The notes beneath the pieces are model-generated. The model was not told where the DNA came from. It was given only the letters and a program-made list of their open reading frames with translations, and made no database searches. A program made the translations under genes and the position numbers. Shown here piece after piece: positions 1 through 9,447 of a stretch of DNA of 14,397 nt; positions within the stretch are counted from its first letter, which is position 1, and the number at the start of each line of letters is the position of its first letter. The stretch spans positions 1 to 14,397 of the forward strand of contig MU859467.1 of NCBI GenBank assembly GCA_033297205.1, in the 5' to 3' direction. Source of the DNA: Pseudoneurospora amorphoporcata (Eukaryota > Ascomycota > Sordariomycetes > Sordariales > Sordariaceae).

Positions 1-260
1 GTGGAGACTAAGTTCCCCAGTGACCAGCCTACTATACTACTGAGTAGTACAGGGCAGTTACAAGGCACAGTACTAGCCACACGTTAACAATAGTAAGTAG
101 TTCGCGTCTATCGAACAACTCCCCTAGTTTCAACTACTAATTTATTGTACTTATAGTCCTACGAATATAAGCCGTCCGCTCGCGAAGCTTACAAGCCTTT
201 TCCCACCATCGAACATTGTATGATTAGCTGCCGAGGGAGTTGAGCTTGGCGGACTCTGTA
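1..260. other. 5' flank of the dead HET-NACHT-WD40 gene
   Basis: No ORF or RNA gene is supportable here. The stretch lies directly before the HET-type start at 261 and is rich in TpA, like the rest of the mutated block, so it is probably the decayed promoter and 5' leader of that gene. No clear TATA or CCAAT element can be assigned. Confidence 0.4.
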
Positions 261-2519
261 ATGCGACTCTTAGAGCGTGACGATATTAGCGGGGTCCGTT
301 TGACGGAGGACCTCCCCACCTATAAGATTCTACCGTATACGATACTTTTATATATATAAGGTCCCGAAGAGGTCCTCTTCGGAGACATAAGGGACGGTAT
401 AGGCAAGAACAAAGTAAGCTATATTAAAATTCTTTTTTGCGGAGACTAAGCCTAACGCGATAGGTTAAAATTCTTCTAGGTCGATATATGCTGCATCGAC
501 AAGTTTGATAGCGCCGAGCTTTAGCACGCTCTCAACTCTATATTCTATTAGTACCGTAGCGCGGTAAAATGTTACGTATACTTAGTAGACGTTTTAACTA
601 ATTAGTACGGCGACGGCCCCGGTTGGCAACCGGCTTTTCGAGAGAGCAGATGGTTTTCCCGAGGATAGACCCTCCAAGAGTTCATTACCCCAACGATCGT
701 CGAATTCTTCTCTAAAGAGGGCGAGCGCTTGGGAGATAAGGAGTCTCTGGAACAAGAAATCCACGATATAATCGGAATTCCACGAAAAGCCTTCTAAGGT
801 GTCCCTCTATCTAATTTCAACGTCGCCGAACGGATGCGATGGATTGAAAAGCGTGATATAAAATACGAGGAAGACAAGGTATACTCTCTATTCGGCATCT
901 TCGATGTGTATATGCCGGTTCTCTATGGCGAAGGAAGGTAAAAAATATTAAAACGGTTGCAAGACAAGGTTCACGAGGATTACCTCTATCTAGCAAATTT
1001 GTAGCCCACAGACCCGCGTAACCCACACGTCGAAAAGGAGCGGATCGAGCTGGCGAAGGGTAGTCTACTAACTAATACTTACCGCTAAGCCTTCGACAAC
1101 CCCGACTTTAACCGATAGCGCTAATTGCGGGAGAGTCGCCTGCTCTGGATTAAGGGAGATCTAGGCAAAAGTAAGACTATATTGCTATACGGTATTATCA
1201 ATAAGTTAGAGCGGCGTGTTATTGCTAACGGCGGCAATTTAGTATATTTCTTCTACCAAGCTACCAACTTGCGCATTAATAACGCAACTACCGTGCTACG
1301 AGGCTTAATCTACCTACTTACCTACCAGCAACCACGCTTACTTTTATATCTACTAATGAATATATACTCCTTTGATGATACAATGGTATGGATCGTCCTA
1401 TTTAAGGTTTTACGCGAAATATTAGAAGATTTGAATTTGAAAGTTATTTATTTAGTAATTGATACTTTGGACGAATATATAATAGACTAACCGCAACTTC
1501 TCGAATTAATCGTCTAGATATTATCTATATCAATTCGTATTAAGTGGCTTGTATCTAATCGTAACGAGGTGTAGATCGAAGAATAGTTGGCGATTGTCGC
1601 GTAGTAGTCTAGACTTAGCCTTAAATTAAACGCCGAATTCGTTACTACTACCGTTAGTATATATATTTACTATAAAGTCCTTCACTTATCGCGGCGGAAA
1701 TAGTACGATAGCATAATGCGGATGGTTGTATATGACTATCTCTCTTCTAACGCGAATGGAACTATTCTCTGGGTAGCCTTAGTCTATTAAGTACTTGCGG
1801 ACCCGAGCGTTCGGAGGTGGTAGATATTAATAAAGTTACAAGTATTCCCCCCCGGGTTGGATTCTTTGTATGCGCGGATAATAGAATAGATTATTCAATC
1901 CGATTATACGGATCTATACAGGCAAATTCTTACTGTCTCCTCTATCGTTCGCCGACCCGTCAGCCTTTAAGAACTAACCACTCTCGTCAAGATATCAAAC
2001 GATATCTTAAATAATCGGCAGTCCCTAAAAGATCTTATAGGGCTTTGCGGCTCGTTTTTAACTCTTCGAAACTAAATTGTTTATTTCGTTTACCAATCCG
2101 CCAAAGACTTTCTACTAGGCAAGGCCGCGCACCAAGCCTCCCGTAACGTTTTTAACTAGGTCTTCCCCCTAGGAACACAAGATGTAGACTATATTATATT
2201 CTTAAAGTCGCTTAATGCGATGTCTATAGTCTTGCGACGCGACATATATAGCTTAGAGGCACCCGGATTCCCAATCAACGAGGTTCGAAAGCTACCTTTA
2301 GACCTACTGGCTATAATATAGTACTTATGCGTTTATTGGGTTAGCCACTTTTTTGAATTTATTTCCGGTATAAATAGGAACCGGAACGCTTTCTTATACG
2401 ACAGTAAGGCCGTTTATAGATTCCTTGTAAAGAAGTACCTTTACTAGCTTAAAGCTCTCAACCTACTCCGAGCTATAGCGGAGGGTGTTATTGCTATAAG
2501 ACAGCTCGAGGGCCTACTA

Positions 2520-2572
2520 GTAAGTATAAGACTAACTGCGCACCGGAAACTCGGTCTAACTTAAAAATATAA
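2520..2572 (+). other. fossil intron at the NACHT/WD40 junction of the pseudogene
   Basis: A GTAAGT donor, a GGTCTAAC branch-like site and an acceptor now reading AA (AG in the paralogue at 11608) delimit 53 nt. Removing it joins the NACHT frame (phase 0) to the WD40 frame. The intact paralogue has a 52-nt intron at the same place. The acceptor change fits RIP. Confidence 0.75.
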
Positions 2573-2785
2573 GGAGGCAATAATCCGTAGCAGTTAACAA
2601 AACTTGTTTGGGATGCTCACTGATTTATTCTATCGTATAGATAGATAATAGAGCAAGCTCCGCTTCAAGCTTACATATTAGCGCTCATGTTTGCTCCAAG
2701 CGGTAGCTTGATAAAAAGGAATTTTAGGGCAGAAGAACCTAAATGGATTCGAACTAAGCCGGCTGTAGAATTAGATTGGAATGCC

Positions 2786-3616
2786 TACCTCCAGACCCTA
2801 GAAAGCCATAGCGACTCCGTTTACTCAGTAGCATTCTCGCCTAATGGCCAGCGGCTTGCGTCCGGTTTATAGGACGATACGATCAAGATTTGGGATCCGG
2901 TATTGGGGAGCTGCCTCTAAACCTTAGAAGGCTATAGCCTTTCCGTTCTCTCAATAGTATTCTCGCCTAATAGCTAGCGGCTTGTATCCGGTGCAAATAA
3001 CGCAACGATTAAAGTTTGGAATGCGGCGTTAGGGAGCTACCTCCAAACCCTAAAAGGCTATAGCAACTCCGTTTCCTCCGTAGTATTCTCGCTTGATAGC
3101 CAGCGGCTTACGTCCGGTTCGTATAATAATACGATTAAGATCTAGAATACAGCGTCGGGGAGCTGCCTCTAGACCCTAGAAGGCTATAGCGACCTCGTTA
3201 CTTCAATAGTATTCTCGCTTAATGGCCAGCGGCTTACGTCCGGTTCGAAGGACCGTACGATTAAGATTTGGGATCCGGCGTTGGGGAATTGCCTCTAAAC
3301 CTTAGAAGGCTATAGTAGCGACGTTATTTCAATAGTATTCTCGCTTAATAGCTAGCGGCTTACGTCCGGTTCGGACGATAAGACGATTAAGATTTGGGAT
3401 CCGGCGTCAGGGAGCTACCTCTAGACCCTAGAAGGCCATAGCGACCTCGTTGCCTTAGTAGTATTTTCGCCTAATAGCTAGCGGCTTACGTCCGGTTCGA
3501 GGGACCGCACGATCAAAATCTAGGATCCGGCGTCGGGGAGCTACCTCCAAACCCTAGAAGGTTATAGCGACACTGTTATCTCAATAGTATTCTCGCCTAA
3601 TAGCTAGTAGCTTACG
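2786..3616 (+). repeat. decayed WD40 repeat array (126-bp period)
   Basis: Repeats begin at 2786, 2912, 3038, 3164, 3290, 3416 and 3542, exactly 126 bp (42 codons) apart. Six are full length. The seventh stops after about 25 codons and runs directly into the family tail, in frame, so part of that repeat and of the tail linker has been lost. The repeats differ from each other more than the 12 in the intact gene do, because RIP has mutated them independently. Confidence 0.88.
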
Positions 3617-3823
3617 TTCGAAAGTTAAATTGTACTAAATAATCTAAAGAGCTATAGCTATAGTTTGGGATAAGATAGGTCTTGGATTACTTGTAACGGT
3701 TAGAACGTACTCTGGCTGCTATTAAATTACCGACCGTATAGTTGTGACCTTTAGGGACGGATGATATCTATCGGTAGCGTATCAGGATTGGTTTAGGTTA
3801 TTAGCTTCTCGCAAGTTATATAA

Positions 3824-3959
3824 TATATTCTATATCGTTCTTAATTCCTATCTCTCTATTTCTTTTTCTAGCGTACTACTAAAAGGGTTTGAGAGGATAG
3901 GCAAATTTATAGGAATTTTGTAAATTCTGGTAACCTTTTACTATTATTAAGATGACGTA
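3824..3959 (+). repeat. 3' flank shared with the intact NLR
   Basis: This noncoding sequence aligns with the reverse complement of 9313-9447 downstream of the intact gene, including a shared GGATAGGCAAATTTATAGGA block. Alignment stops after GATGACGTA, marking the 3' edge of the duplicated segment. Confidence 0.8.
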
Positions 3960-4559
3960 TTCTATTACTATGAAGTAAGACTATTCTATCCCTTAACCCT
4001 CCTATTACGGGTACCTGTACGGTCTAAATGCTACGGGATTAACTTATAACTACCTAGTTATGGCCAAGCTTGGTACAATAGTAGAAGCTTCGATTCTCTT
4101 CAATCGGATAAGTAGTCTCTTCCTTAGTAGTGTTTGGGAGAGCTAATATATTTGTAGTCGCGTCGCTACAACTATATAGTCTTCCCTAGTCTAGATGCGG
4201 GGAATCACGGTTTAACATACGGCTTTATACTACTAACTAGGTGTTTGAAGGTACTCTAAGACTGACTTCATATTGGATAGTAATTCGGTTCGTATAGATA
4301 AGAAAATGCTATCCCTCTTTCTGGATTAACCATGCTGACTGATGGGAAGAAGCTCAGTCTTATGAATAGTCGTTACTCTGATATCTCCGGTTTAGAATTC
4401 CGCCTGCGGCTTTGAACTTGGTTGTGATAACTTAGAATAGGACGGCGAATTCTACAACTTTACGCCCCCGCCGCTAGAGGATAAAGGTTACCGTATGCTC
4501 TTATAGAACTTTATTAGGCTTAATAGAAATTCCTAATCTATAGCCTACATACGACTCTA
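3960..4559. other. TA-rich mutated stretch without a supportable gene
   Basis: No intact ORF or RNA gene. On the minus strand the part from about 4350 to 4559 can be read, with frame jumps, as a degraded continuation of the LINE relic next door. The part from 3960 to 4350 shows nothing recognisable. Confidence 0.4.
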
Positions 4560-5110
4560 GCCTATTCTCTGCCTACTATATCTTAAAATTTGTACGCATC
4601 TTTCTTTTGGCTAGCCGCTTTGAATGTGCAAGGGTAGCCAGACCTCCGTTGACCACCTCTCCCCCTTTAGCGCCCGCTTTAGCAAGCTCGTTAGCGATTT
4701 TATTGCCCGTAATGCCCTTATAACCGGGGACCTAGCGGACGTCTACTAAGTCCGAGCCGTAAGATTTTCGGGTATTTCTAAAGTCGAGGAAGGCTGCCTA
4801 CGACGATATCGCCGGGGTGCCGCGAAGGCCCCTAATAACCGACGTATTATTAAGGCATACCGTAATACGCGGGCGGGCATATGCCTCCGGGAAAAGTGCT
4901 ACCGCGGCTTTAAGGCTATATCTCGCTCCTTCAACCTCTATATTAAAGACTTCCGTATATTCTAACTAACCTCAACCGCGGCCAAGCTCTATCTAACCCT
5001 ATAAAATCACGTAACCGAAGCCTACGCATTTGCCGTCCGGCCGTTCCTCCTTAGCATCCGGGTCCTCCGCGTGTATTGGAAGGTCTATTTGCTTATAAGG
5101 CTAGTACAGA
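4560..5110 (-). mobile_element. RIP-degraded LINE fragment with RNase H domain
   Basis: On the minus strand, from about 5095 downwards, one frame reads through several stops as a LINE-type RNase H domain. It starts at a PDGK block with the first catalytic Asp (about 5040), then EVEGARYSLKAA with the catalytic Glu, then CLNNTSVIRGLRG where the third acidic residue is expected (Asp now Asn), and finally VPGYKGITGNKIANELAKAG, which matches the usual VPGH-GI-GNE-AD-LAK-AG block. Both Asp-to-Asn changes and the TGG-to-TAG stop before VPG fit RIP. This domain follows the reverse transcriptase in Tad1/I-like fungal non-LTR retrotransposons. No RT is recognisable nearby, so this is a fragment, and its ends are approximate. 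Confidence 0.8.
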
Positions 5111-6242
5111 ATCTAAGTCTCTTAGATATTATATATATAGCTTCGTTTCCAAAATATTAAAAGAATCTATTAACTATAAGTATGTAATTAGAATTAAATT
5201 CGGGTCTAAAAGTCATAAAAAGAGAACGAATGTACGTAGAGTAGTATAATATCTATTCCTATAAGAGTCTTGAAGAGTTGACAACTAATATATCCAAATC
5301 TAATAATATAAGAATAGAACGTAAATGCGTGAATAAGGCAACTAAAATCAGGGGATGTCCTAAACTTTTATTTTGAAATATAATCCGTAAAGAAACTCTC
5401 TTCACCTATCAGTCCATATTAGATAAAGTACGACGTCTTCGACTATAGTGGATTGGTATATAAAAAGCCCTTTCAATTATCTATATTATACTACTATTAT
5501 TATCTGTAGTGGTTATCATACAAACGCTCGTAAATATTAGATAATTGCGCTATTGGGAGAGATATGAAGAATAAATTATATTAGCGTCGACACAACTTAG
5601 GATATGGATCTGACGACAAGTATTCTGCTGCCTTGTCTGGGTGATTTGGGTTTTTTTCTCCTTTTTTTTTCATTTGGAAGTCTTGGATTAGAGGGATAAA
5701 GAAAGTAAGAGAGAGAAGATGTTATTGTATTGAAGAAGGAAATTGAGCTACGAACGATCGTGGGGAAAAGGCTAGTTAAGCGTGGTGGTGTTGGGAAGAA
5801 GTGGGCCCAGCCTAGTAGGCACGGCTGACCGTGAGCCGGCTGGGTACAAGAGGAAGACACCTTCTCCAGCGACTTACTATCCTTGATAATTACCTATAAC
5901 TATCTTGGGGAAGGCTTTCGATTTAAAGGATTAATTAGCCTCAAATTAGTCTTCGTTTGTAATTATTGACAATGACTAGGGTTTATTACGCTACGAAAGC
6001 CTCTTTTCTGTCTCTCTCTGTCTATTATTATGCCTCTATCCGTCTCCTTCGAGTTCCTAAAGACTGGAAGAGATAAAAGGGTAACCCCCTACGGTACCTA
6101 TCCGTTCAAAGCCTCCCGAACCTTACCTTTGTATCCCCTGCCTTCAACCTCTATCTTTTTCTCCTTCTTCCTCCCTCTTTCCCCCTCTTTCTCTAACTCG
6201 CTCTTCCTCTAACTTGCTCTTCCTCTCTCTATCTTCCCTCAT
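5111..6242. other. AT-rich then pyrimidine-rich spacer, no gene recognised
   Basis: Up to about 5580 the stretch is very TpA-rich and without coding signal. T-rich tracts lie near 5650-5670, and a long C/T-rich tract covers about 6000-6235. Short open frames here (60-87 codons) reflect the low-complexity composition and resemble no family I know. The plus-strand LINE inserted at the right edge of the pyrimidine tract. Confidence 0.45.
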
Positions 6243-6255
6243 CTATTATCATAGC
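6243..6255 (+). repeat. left target-site duplication of the LINE
   Basis: CTATTATCATAGC, 13 bp, is repeated exactly at 7717-7729. The match does not extend on either side. Length and position fit target-primed reverse transcription. Confidence 0.65.
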
Positions 6256-7716
6256 GCTGGCGAAATATTAGACTAAGTGCCTAAGGGTAGTAGCGGGGGT
6301 ATACAAAGCGACCCCGATAAGAAACTTGGAAACTGAAACGTACTGTCCGCCGATTGACCTTTACTTAAATAAACGGGTAAGAGCCTTTGAAGAAAGAATT
6401 GCCCGGTATAAGGGTTCTACGAGGTATATACGTAGGTAGGCCTTAGTAAAAGTTGTAATATTCGATAAAGAAGAAAAGGGAAGTGTGTACTAGTATAGTA
6501 TAGAGCTTATAGTTAAATATATAAGAGAGGTGCGGATATCGAAGGTGCTAGAAATGCTAAGGTTATAAATATAGTTCGTGCGGCGCACCCTAGGAGTGTA
6601 CCTAATTAGAGGGTAGGCCTAGCTTACATAGGGTTCAAGCTAGGCAAACACCCCTAGGCGCCAACCCTATAACACCCGGACGGACCAAATAGAGTTCGTT
6701 AGGGGGACGGCTATATACGTAGCCGGTTACATCTAGGAGAGGTCCCGACGACGGACTTCCCTTCCTAAAGACTTTCCAGAAAGCGGAGCGGCTAAAGCCT
6801 AATGGGCCGAGAAATAGGTTTCTACTACTAATTTAATAGAGAAAACAACGCCGTAAGACGCGCTATACAATACGTAGTAGGGCACGTCGTATTAAGAAGA
6901 GCTATCGGCTAAAGATAGGGAGCGGTGGTTAGAGGAAGTAATAAGGAGGGAATAGATAGTAAGGTAGGAGACGTAGACAGCAGCGGCAGTCTCCAAGTTA
7001 GGAAGACGTTACCAATTGACGATCGCTGACTTATACTTAAAGTTCGACGGGACTTCGATAAGGAGATATATAGTCGGCTCCAGAAAGAAAAGGAGGCGCG
7101 GAGAGGCTAAGGGTAAAGACCCTCGCCCCCTTTCTAAAACTAAAAGCTCACTCCTCATCTAAGCGCGGACAGAGGTAATCGGGCTCCGGTCCTTCTTATT
7201 TAAAAGGAAGGTTCCCGATATCGAAACACCGTACTGCTCTTGCGGGACGGGCAAGGAGACCTTTGTAAACTTGGTTTACGACTGTCTATAGACGTCCAAT
7301 TAACGAATAAGGGAAGAAGAGTGGCCGCATAGCTAAGAGTAACTAGTTGTATACTTGGACGACGGAGAGTAGGCCGACCGCCTCCTCGGTTGGGTATTGA
7401 GATTGGGACGGCTTTAGAGTACCGTTTAGTAATTGAGTTGGAGTAGGAAGGAGTCGGCGAAGCCGACCCTTAGGGATAACGCATCGGTCGATGGTAAGAT
7501 ATCGACGATGCGCTAACGTTATTATTTACCGGGCGGTGGGTGAGCACCGCTACGGTAGGAAACGCAAGTGTCGGCCTCGCGGCCGGGTAAGGGGCGGTGG
7601 TTTTTATCCGGCAGACGGAAGTATGTACGGTTTTCCCTCCGAAAATAAGTGAAGGACCCTATACCCATCGGGCGCTTAGTATATAGTTACTAGCATAGGG
7701 AATAAGACTACTATCA
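6256..7716 (+). mobile_element. 5'-truncated, RIP-degraded Tad1-like LINE (C-terminal ORF2 and 3' UTR)
   Basis: The frame starting at the left edge reads ALAKY*TKCLRVVAGVYKATPIR then ETYCPPIDLYLNKRV, the segment that follows the reverse transcriptase palm/thumb in fungal LINEs. Farther on (about 7139-7440) a frame reads TKSSLLI*ARTEVIGLRSF, then a Cys-rich end YCSCGTGKETFVNLVYDC, corresponding to the C-terminal CCHC-like tail, with the usual His replaced. Several stops of RIP type interrupt it. The RT itself is absent, so the copy is truncated at its 5' end, as is usual for LINE insertions. About 280 bp of probable 3' UTR follow. A 13-bp direct repeat brackets the element. The middle part (about 6480-7130) is too decayed to read with confidence. 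Confidence 0.78.
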
Positions 7717-7729
7717 CTATTATCATAGC
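7717..7729 (+). repeat. right target-site duplication of the LINE
   Basis: Exact second copy of CTATTATCATAGC, matching 6243-6255. Confidence 0.65.
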
Positions 7730-8455
7730 ACCTTGTTAGTTGGCTTGTATGTATAAATTGCGGGATTGAATTAATCAATTGGATTCAATCCTAACCAAGT
7801 ACCGCAACCTATTAGAATATCGTTTAGTTATTACCTATAGTAAATTCAAGCGTAGGACACGAGAGACTGACAGCCTCGCAAAGTCATCCGGCGTTGGTCC
7901 TGACTATTCTTTTTTCTTATTTTCATTGCCAATGCTCGCTAAAGCTAGATAATGGCGGCTATTAAAAGTTTATTTCACTGTCTTAGAAAGGCGTAATACT
8001 TTCTCTTCTCTCTCGTTGGATTGGCGACGTCCTTTATATCAAGCCTGATGTCAGCGTGCCACATCAACGTTTCGTCTTTCAAGGATCAAATGCAGCTTTG
8101 ATGCTGCAATAGAGGACATGCCAAAAAGGTAAGGTTTACTTCGGGTAACGTTTATTTTAATATCAAGGCTTTAAGCCTCGCTTCGAGCCAAGCCCCCTAC
8201 AAGGATGCTAGGGGGGGCGGGGCAACTTTTTTCGTAATCCGCCCAATTATATTCATTTTTTTAGCGCCGCCTCCCCACTCACCGTAATACCTCCGTCCGA
8301 ACGATATGGATATGGGAGCTGATGGTTCAGTTTTTTGACCCTACCACGTGATTAAAAGACCCGTTTCCTATCCTTCCCGCTCCCATAAATAAGCAAACAT
8401 ATCGGTAGGTTATCTATGGGAGCCATTTTTTGTAAATTTTGACAGGGTTTGCTAA
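7730..8455. other. spacer with small inverted repeats, no gene recognised
   Basis: TpA richness falls from about 7860 onward. Visible structure is limited to short inverted repeats: a perfect 9-bp stem at 7763-7771/7783-7791, GCCCCCTA facing TAGGGGGGGC near 8190-8217, and GCTCCCATA (about 8380) facing TATGGGAGC (about 8415). No ORF with family resemblance is present. Confidence 0.4.
7763..7791. repeat. 9-bp perfect inverted repeat (hairpin)
   Basis: GGATTGAAT and ATTCAATCC are separated by 11 bp. It lies 34 bp beyond the LINE target-site duplication. It could be a chance palindrome or the end of an older insertion. Confidence 0.4.
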
Positions 8456-8540
8456 TCCGAGGGTTGCACAGCCTAGCCATTTTTGGCTGTTGTGTTCCCA
8501 GTGCCCTGGTTAGCCCGTGTACTCGCTTAAGTTCGTAACA
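8456..8540 (-). mobile_element. truncated LTR (first 85 bp), minus orientation
   Basis: The reverse complement of this segment matches the first 85 bp of the LTR at 8845-8929 with three mismatches and no gap, starting at the TGTTACGAAC terminus. Beyond 8456 the similarity stops abruptly, so the rest of the LTR is missing. It is a second, older or rearranged insertion of the same family. Confidence 0.8.
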
Positions 8541-8838
8541 GACGCTTAAAATGCCCATTGCCATAGAAATGATTGGCTTCGACATAGATGAGATAAGGTA
8601 GACAGTTTCCTAGTCCGGAAGCGCGGGTACTCCTAGACCCTTGGCCCCCATATTTGAGGAAGTCTTGTTGTCTATGGCGCAGGACTCCTATTGAAGCACC
8701 CACACTCCCGGAATCTCGAAACAGCTTCTCGAAGGTTGGCTTAGTAAGGGTCAGGATCTCCTTCACCGACAATACGCTTACAAAGGAACAAGGGCTGCTT
8801 GGAAAGAGTAGTTAAATAGTTAGCATCATCAATGAAAG
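8541..8838. other. segment between inverted LTR copies
   Basis: About 300 bp that is less TpA-rich than the left half. On the minus strand a frame of about 95 codons without ATG is open from about 8811 to 8527 and ends inside the LTR fragment. Its translation resembles no family I can name. It may be retrotransposon interior sequence next to its LTR, but no PPT or primer-binding site is evident. Confidence 0.35.
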
Positions 8839-8844
8839 TACTTG
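8839..8844 (+). repeat. left direct repeat flanking the solo LTR
   Basis: TACTTG immediately precedes the TGTT terminus and is repeated directly after the CA terminus at 9135-9140. Confidence 0.55.
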
Positions 8845-8952
8845 TGTTACGAACTTAAGCGAGTACACGGGCCAACCAGGGCACTGGGAATACAACAGCC
8901 AAAAAAGGCTAGGCTGTGCAACCCTCGGACCAGGGTAGGCTCACGACACCCG

Positions 8953-9013
8953 GTGAGCCAAGCTCACGTCCAGCGACGAGTGAGCCAGAACCACAATGGT
9001 GAGCCAGGCTCAC
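8953..9013 (+). promoter_or_regulatory. repeated palindromic GTGAGCC/GGCTCAC motifs in LTR U3
   Basis: Two 15-bp near-palindromes (8953-8967 and 8999-9013) and a half-site at about 8980-8986 lie 33-93 bp upstream of the TATA-like box at 9046. The arrangement suggests binding sites for a dimeric regulator. That role is inferred. Confidence 0.4.
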
Positions 9014-9045
9014 AGGACTACAGGAACGACTCTGAAGGCACGGAG

Positions 9046-9053
9046 TATAAAGG
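9046..9053 (+). promoter_or_regulatory. TATA-like box of the LTR
   Basis: TATAAAGG sits about 200 bp into the LTR, as expected for the U3/R boundary promoter. Confidence 0.45.
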
Positions 9054-9134
9054 GACGACTGGAGAACTCAGATTGTCAGATAGTTCGACAGTAGTCAACA
9101 GATCATTATGATTGAGACTAGTATAACGCTACCA

Positions 9135-9140
9135 TACTTG
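9135..9140 (+). repeat. right direct repeat flanking the solo LTR
   Basis: TACTTG directly after the CA terminus, identical to 8839-8844. Confidence 0.55.
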
Positions 9141-9312
9141 TTGTGAACCTTTTGGCTTTACTGAACGTCTTCTGATAGTATTATCCTTCAGCTATCCCAC
9201 TTAGGCAGATTAGACTATCGTTTATCACAGAGTCCAACCGACTCCCGTTCATTTGTTGGATGACGCTAGAGATAACGTCGGTGTAAGTGGAGGAAGAAGA
9301 GGGTGGATTTTT

Positions 9313-9447
9313 TACGTCATCTTGATACTAGTAGAAGGTTACTAGAATTTACAATTCCTATAAATTTGCCTATCCTCCCAGACCCTTCTGGTGGCACGCT
9401 AGAAAAATGAAATAGAGAGAAAGGAATTAAGAAAGACATGGGATACA
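9313..9447 (-). repeat. 3' flank of the intact NLR, shared with the pseudogene
   Basis: Reverse complement aligns with 3824-3959 downstream of the dead copy. It probably includes the 3' UTR. No canonical AATAAA is visible. Confidence 0.75.

Larger units (their letters stand above)
261..3823 (+). pseudogene. RIP-degraded HET-NACHT-WD40 (HNWD-type) NLR pseudogene
   Basis: Relic of a fungal NLR of the het-e/het-d (HNWD) type, a family that controls vegetative incompatibility and non-self recognition. Seen: the frame from ATG 261 begins MRLLERDDISGV, typical of HET domains, continues through a TLQEF block near 670-690 and the HET C-terminal block EDKVYSLFGIFDVYMPVLYG (about 870-933), then passes into NACHT. 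The P-loop at about 1159-1182 reads GDLGKSKT against GDPGKGKT in the intact paralogue. Walker B reads YLVIDTLDE (about 1450-1476). Codon phase is kept for exactly 753 codons to a fossil intron at 2520. After it come linker, WD40 repeats and the family tail, ending at TAA 3821-3823. More than 25 in-frame stops interrupt it, mostly CAG/CAA to TAG/TAA and TGG to TAG, i.e. CpA to TpA on either strand, the RIP signature. Without stops it would encode about 1169 residues. It cannot make a functional protein. Confidence 0.92.
8845..9134 (+). mobile_element. solo LTR of an LTR retrotransposon, 290 bp
   Basis: The element begins TGTTACGAAC and ends GCTACCA, giving the TG...CA termini of LTRs, and is bracketed by TACTTG on both sides. 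Inside, near-palindromic GTGAGCC-R-GCTCAC motifs at 8953-8967 and 8999-9013, plus further GTGAGCC copies between and before them, look like U3 regulatory repeats. TATAAAGG at 9046-9053 is a plausible TATA box, which sets plus orientation. No internal retrotransposon genes follow, so it is probably the product of LTR-LTR recombination. The superfamily (Copia or Gypsy) cannot be decided from the LTR alone. The 6-bp duplication is one longer than the usual 5. Confidence 0.68.

Noticed and set aside
5597..6212. Short ORFs of 60-87 codons on both strands
   Set aside because: They come from T-rich and C/T-rich low-complexity tracts in RIP-mutated DNA.
8352..9111. ORFs sharing a CYELKRVHG peptide on opposite strands
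   Set aside because: The shared peptide is the translated LTR terminus present in both orientations, not a gene family.
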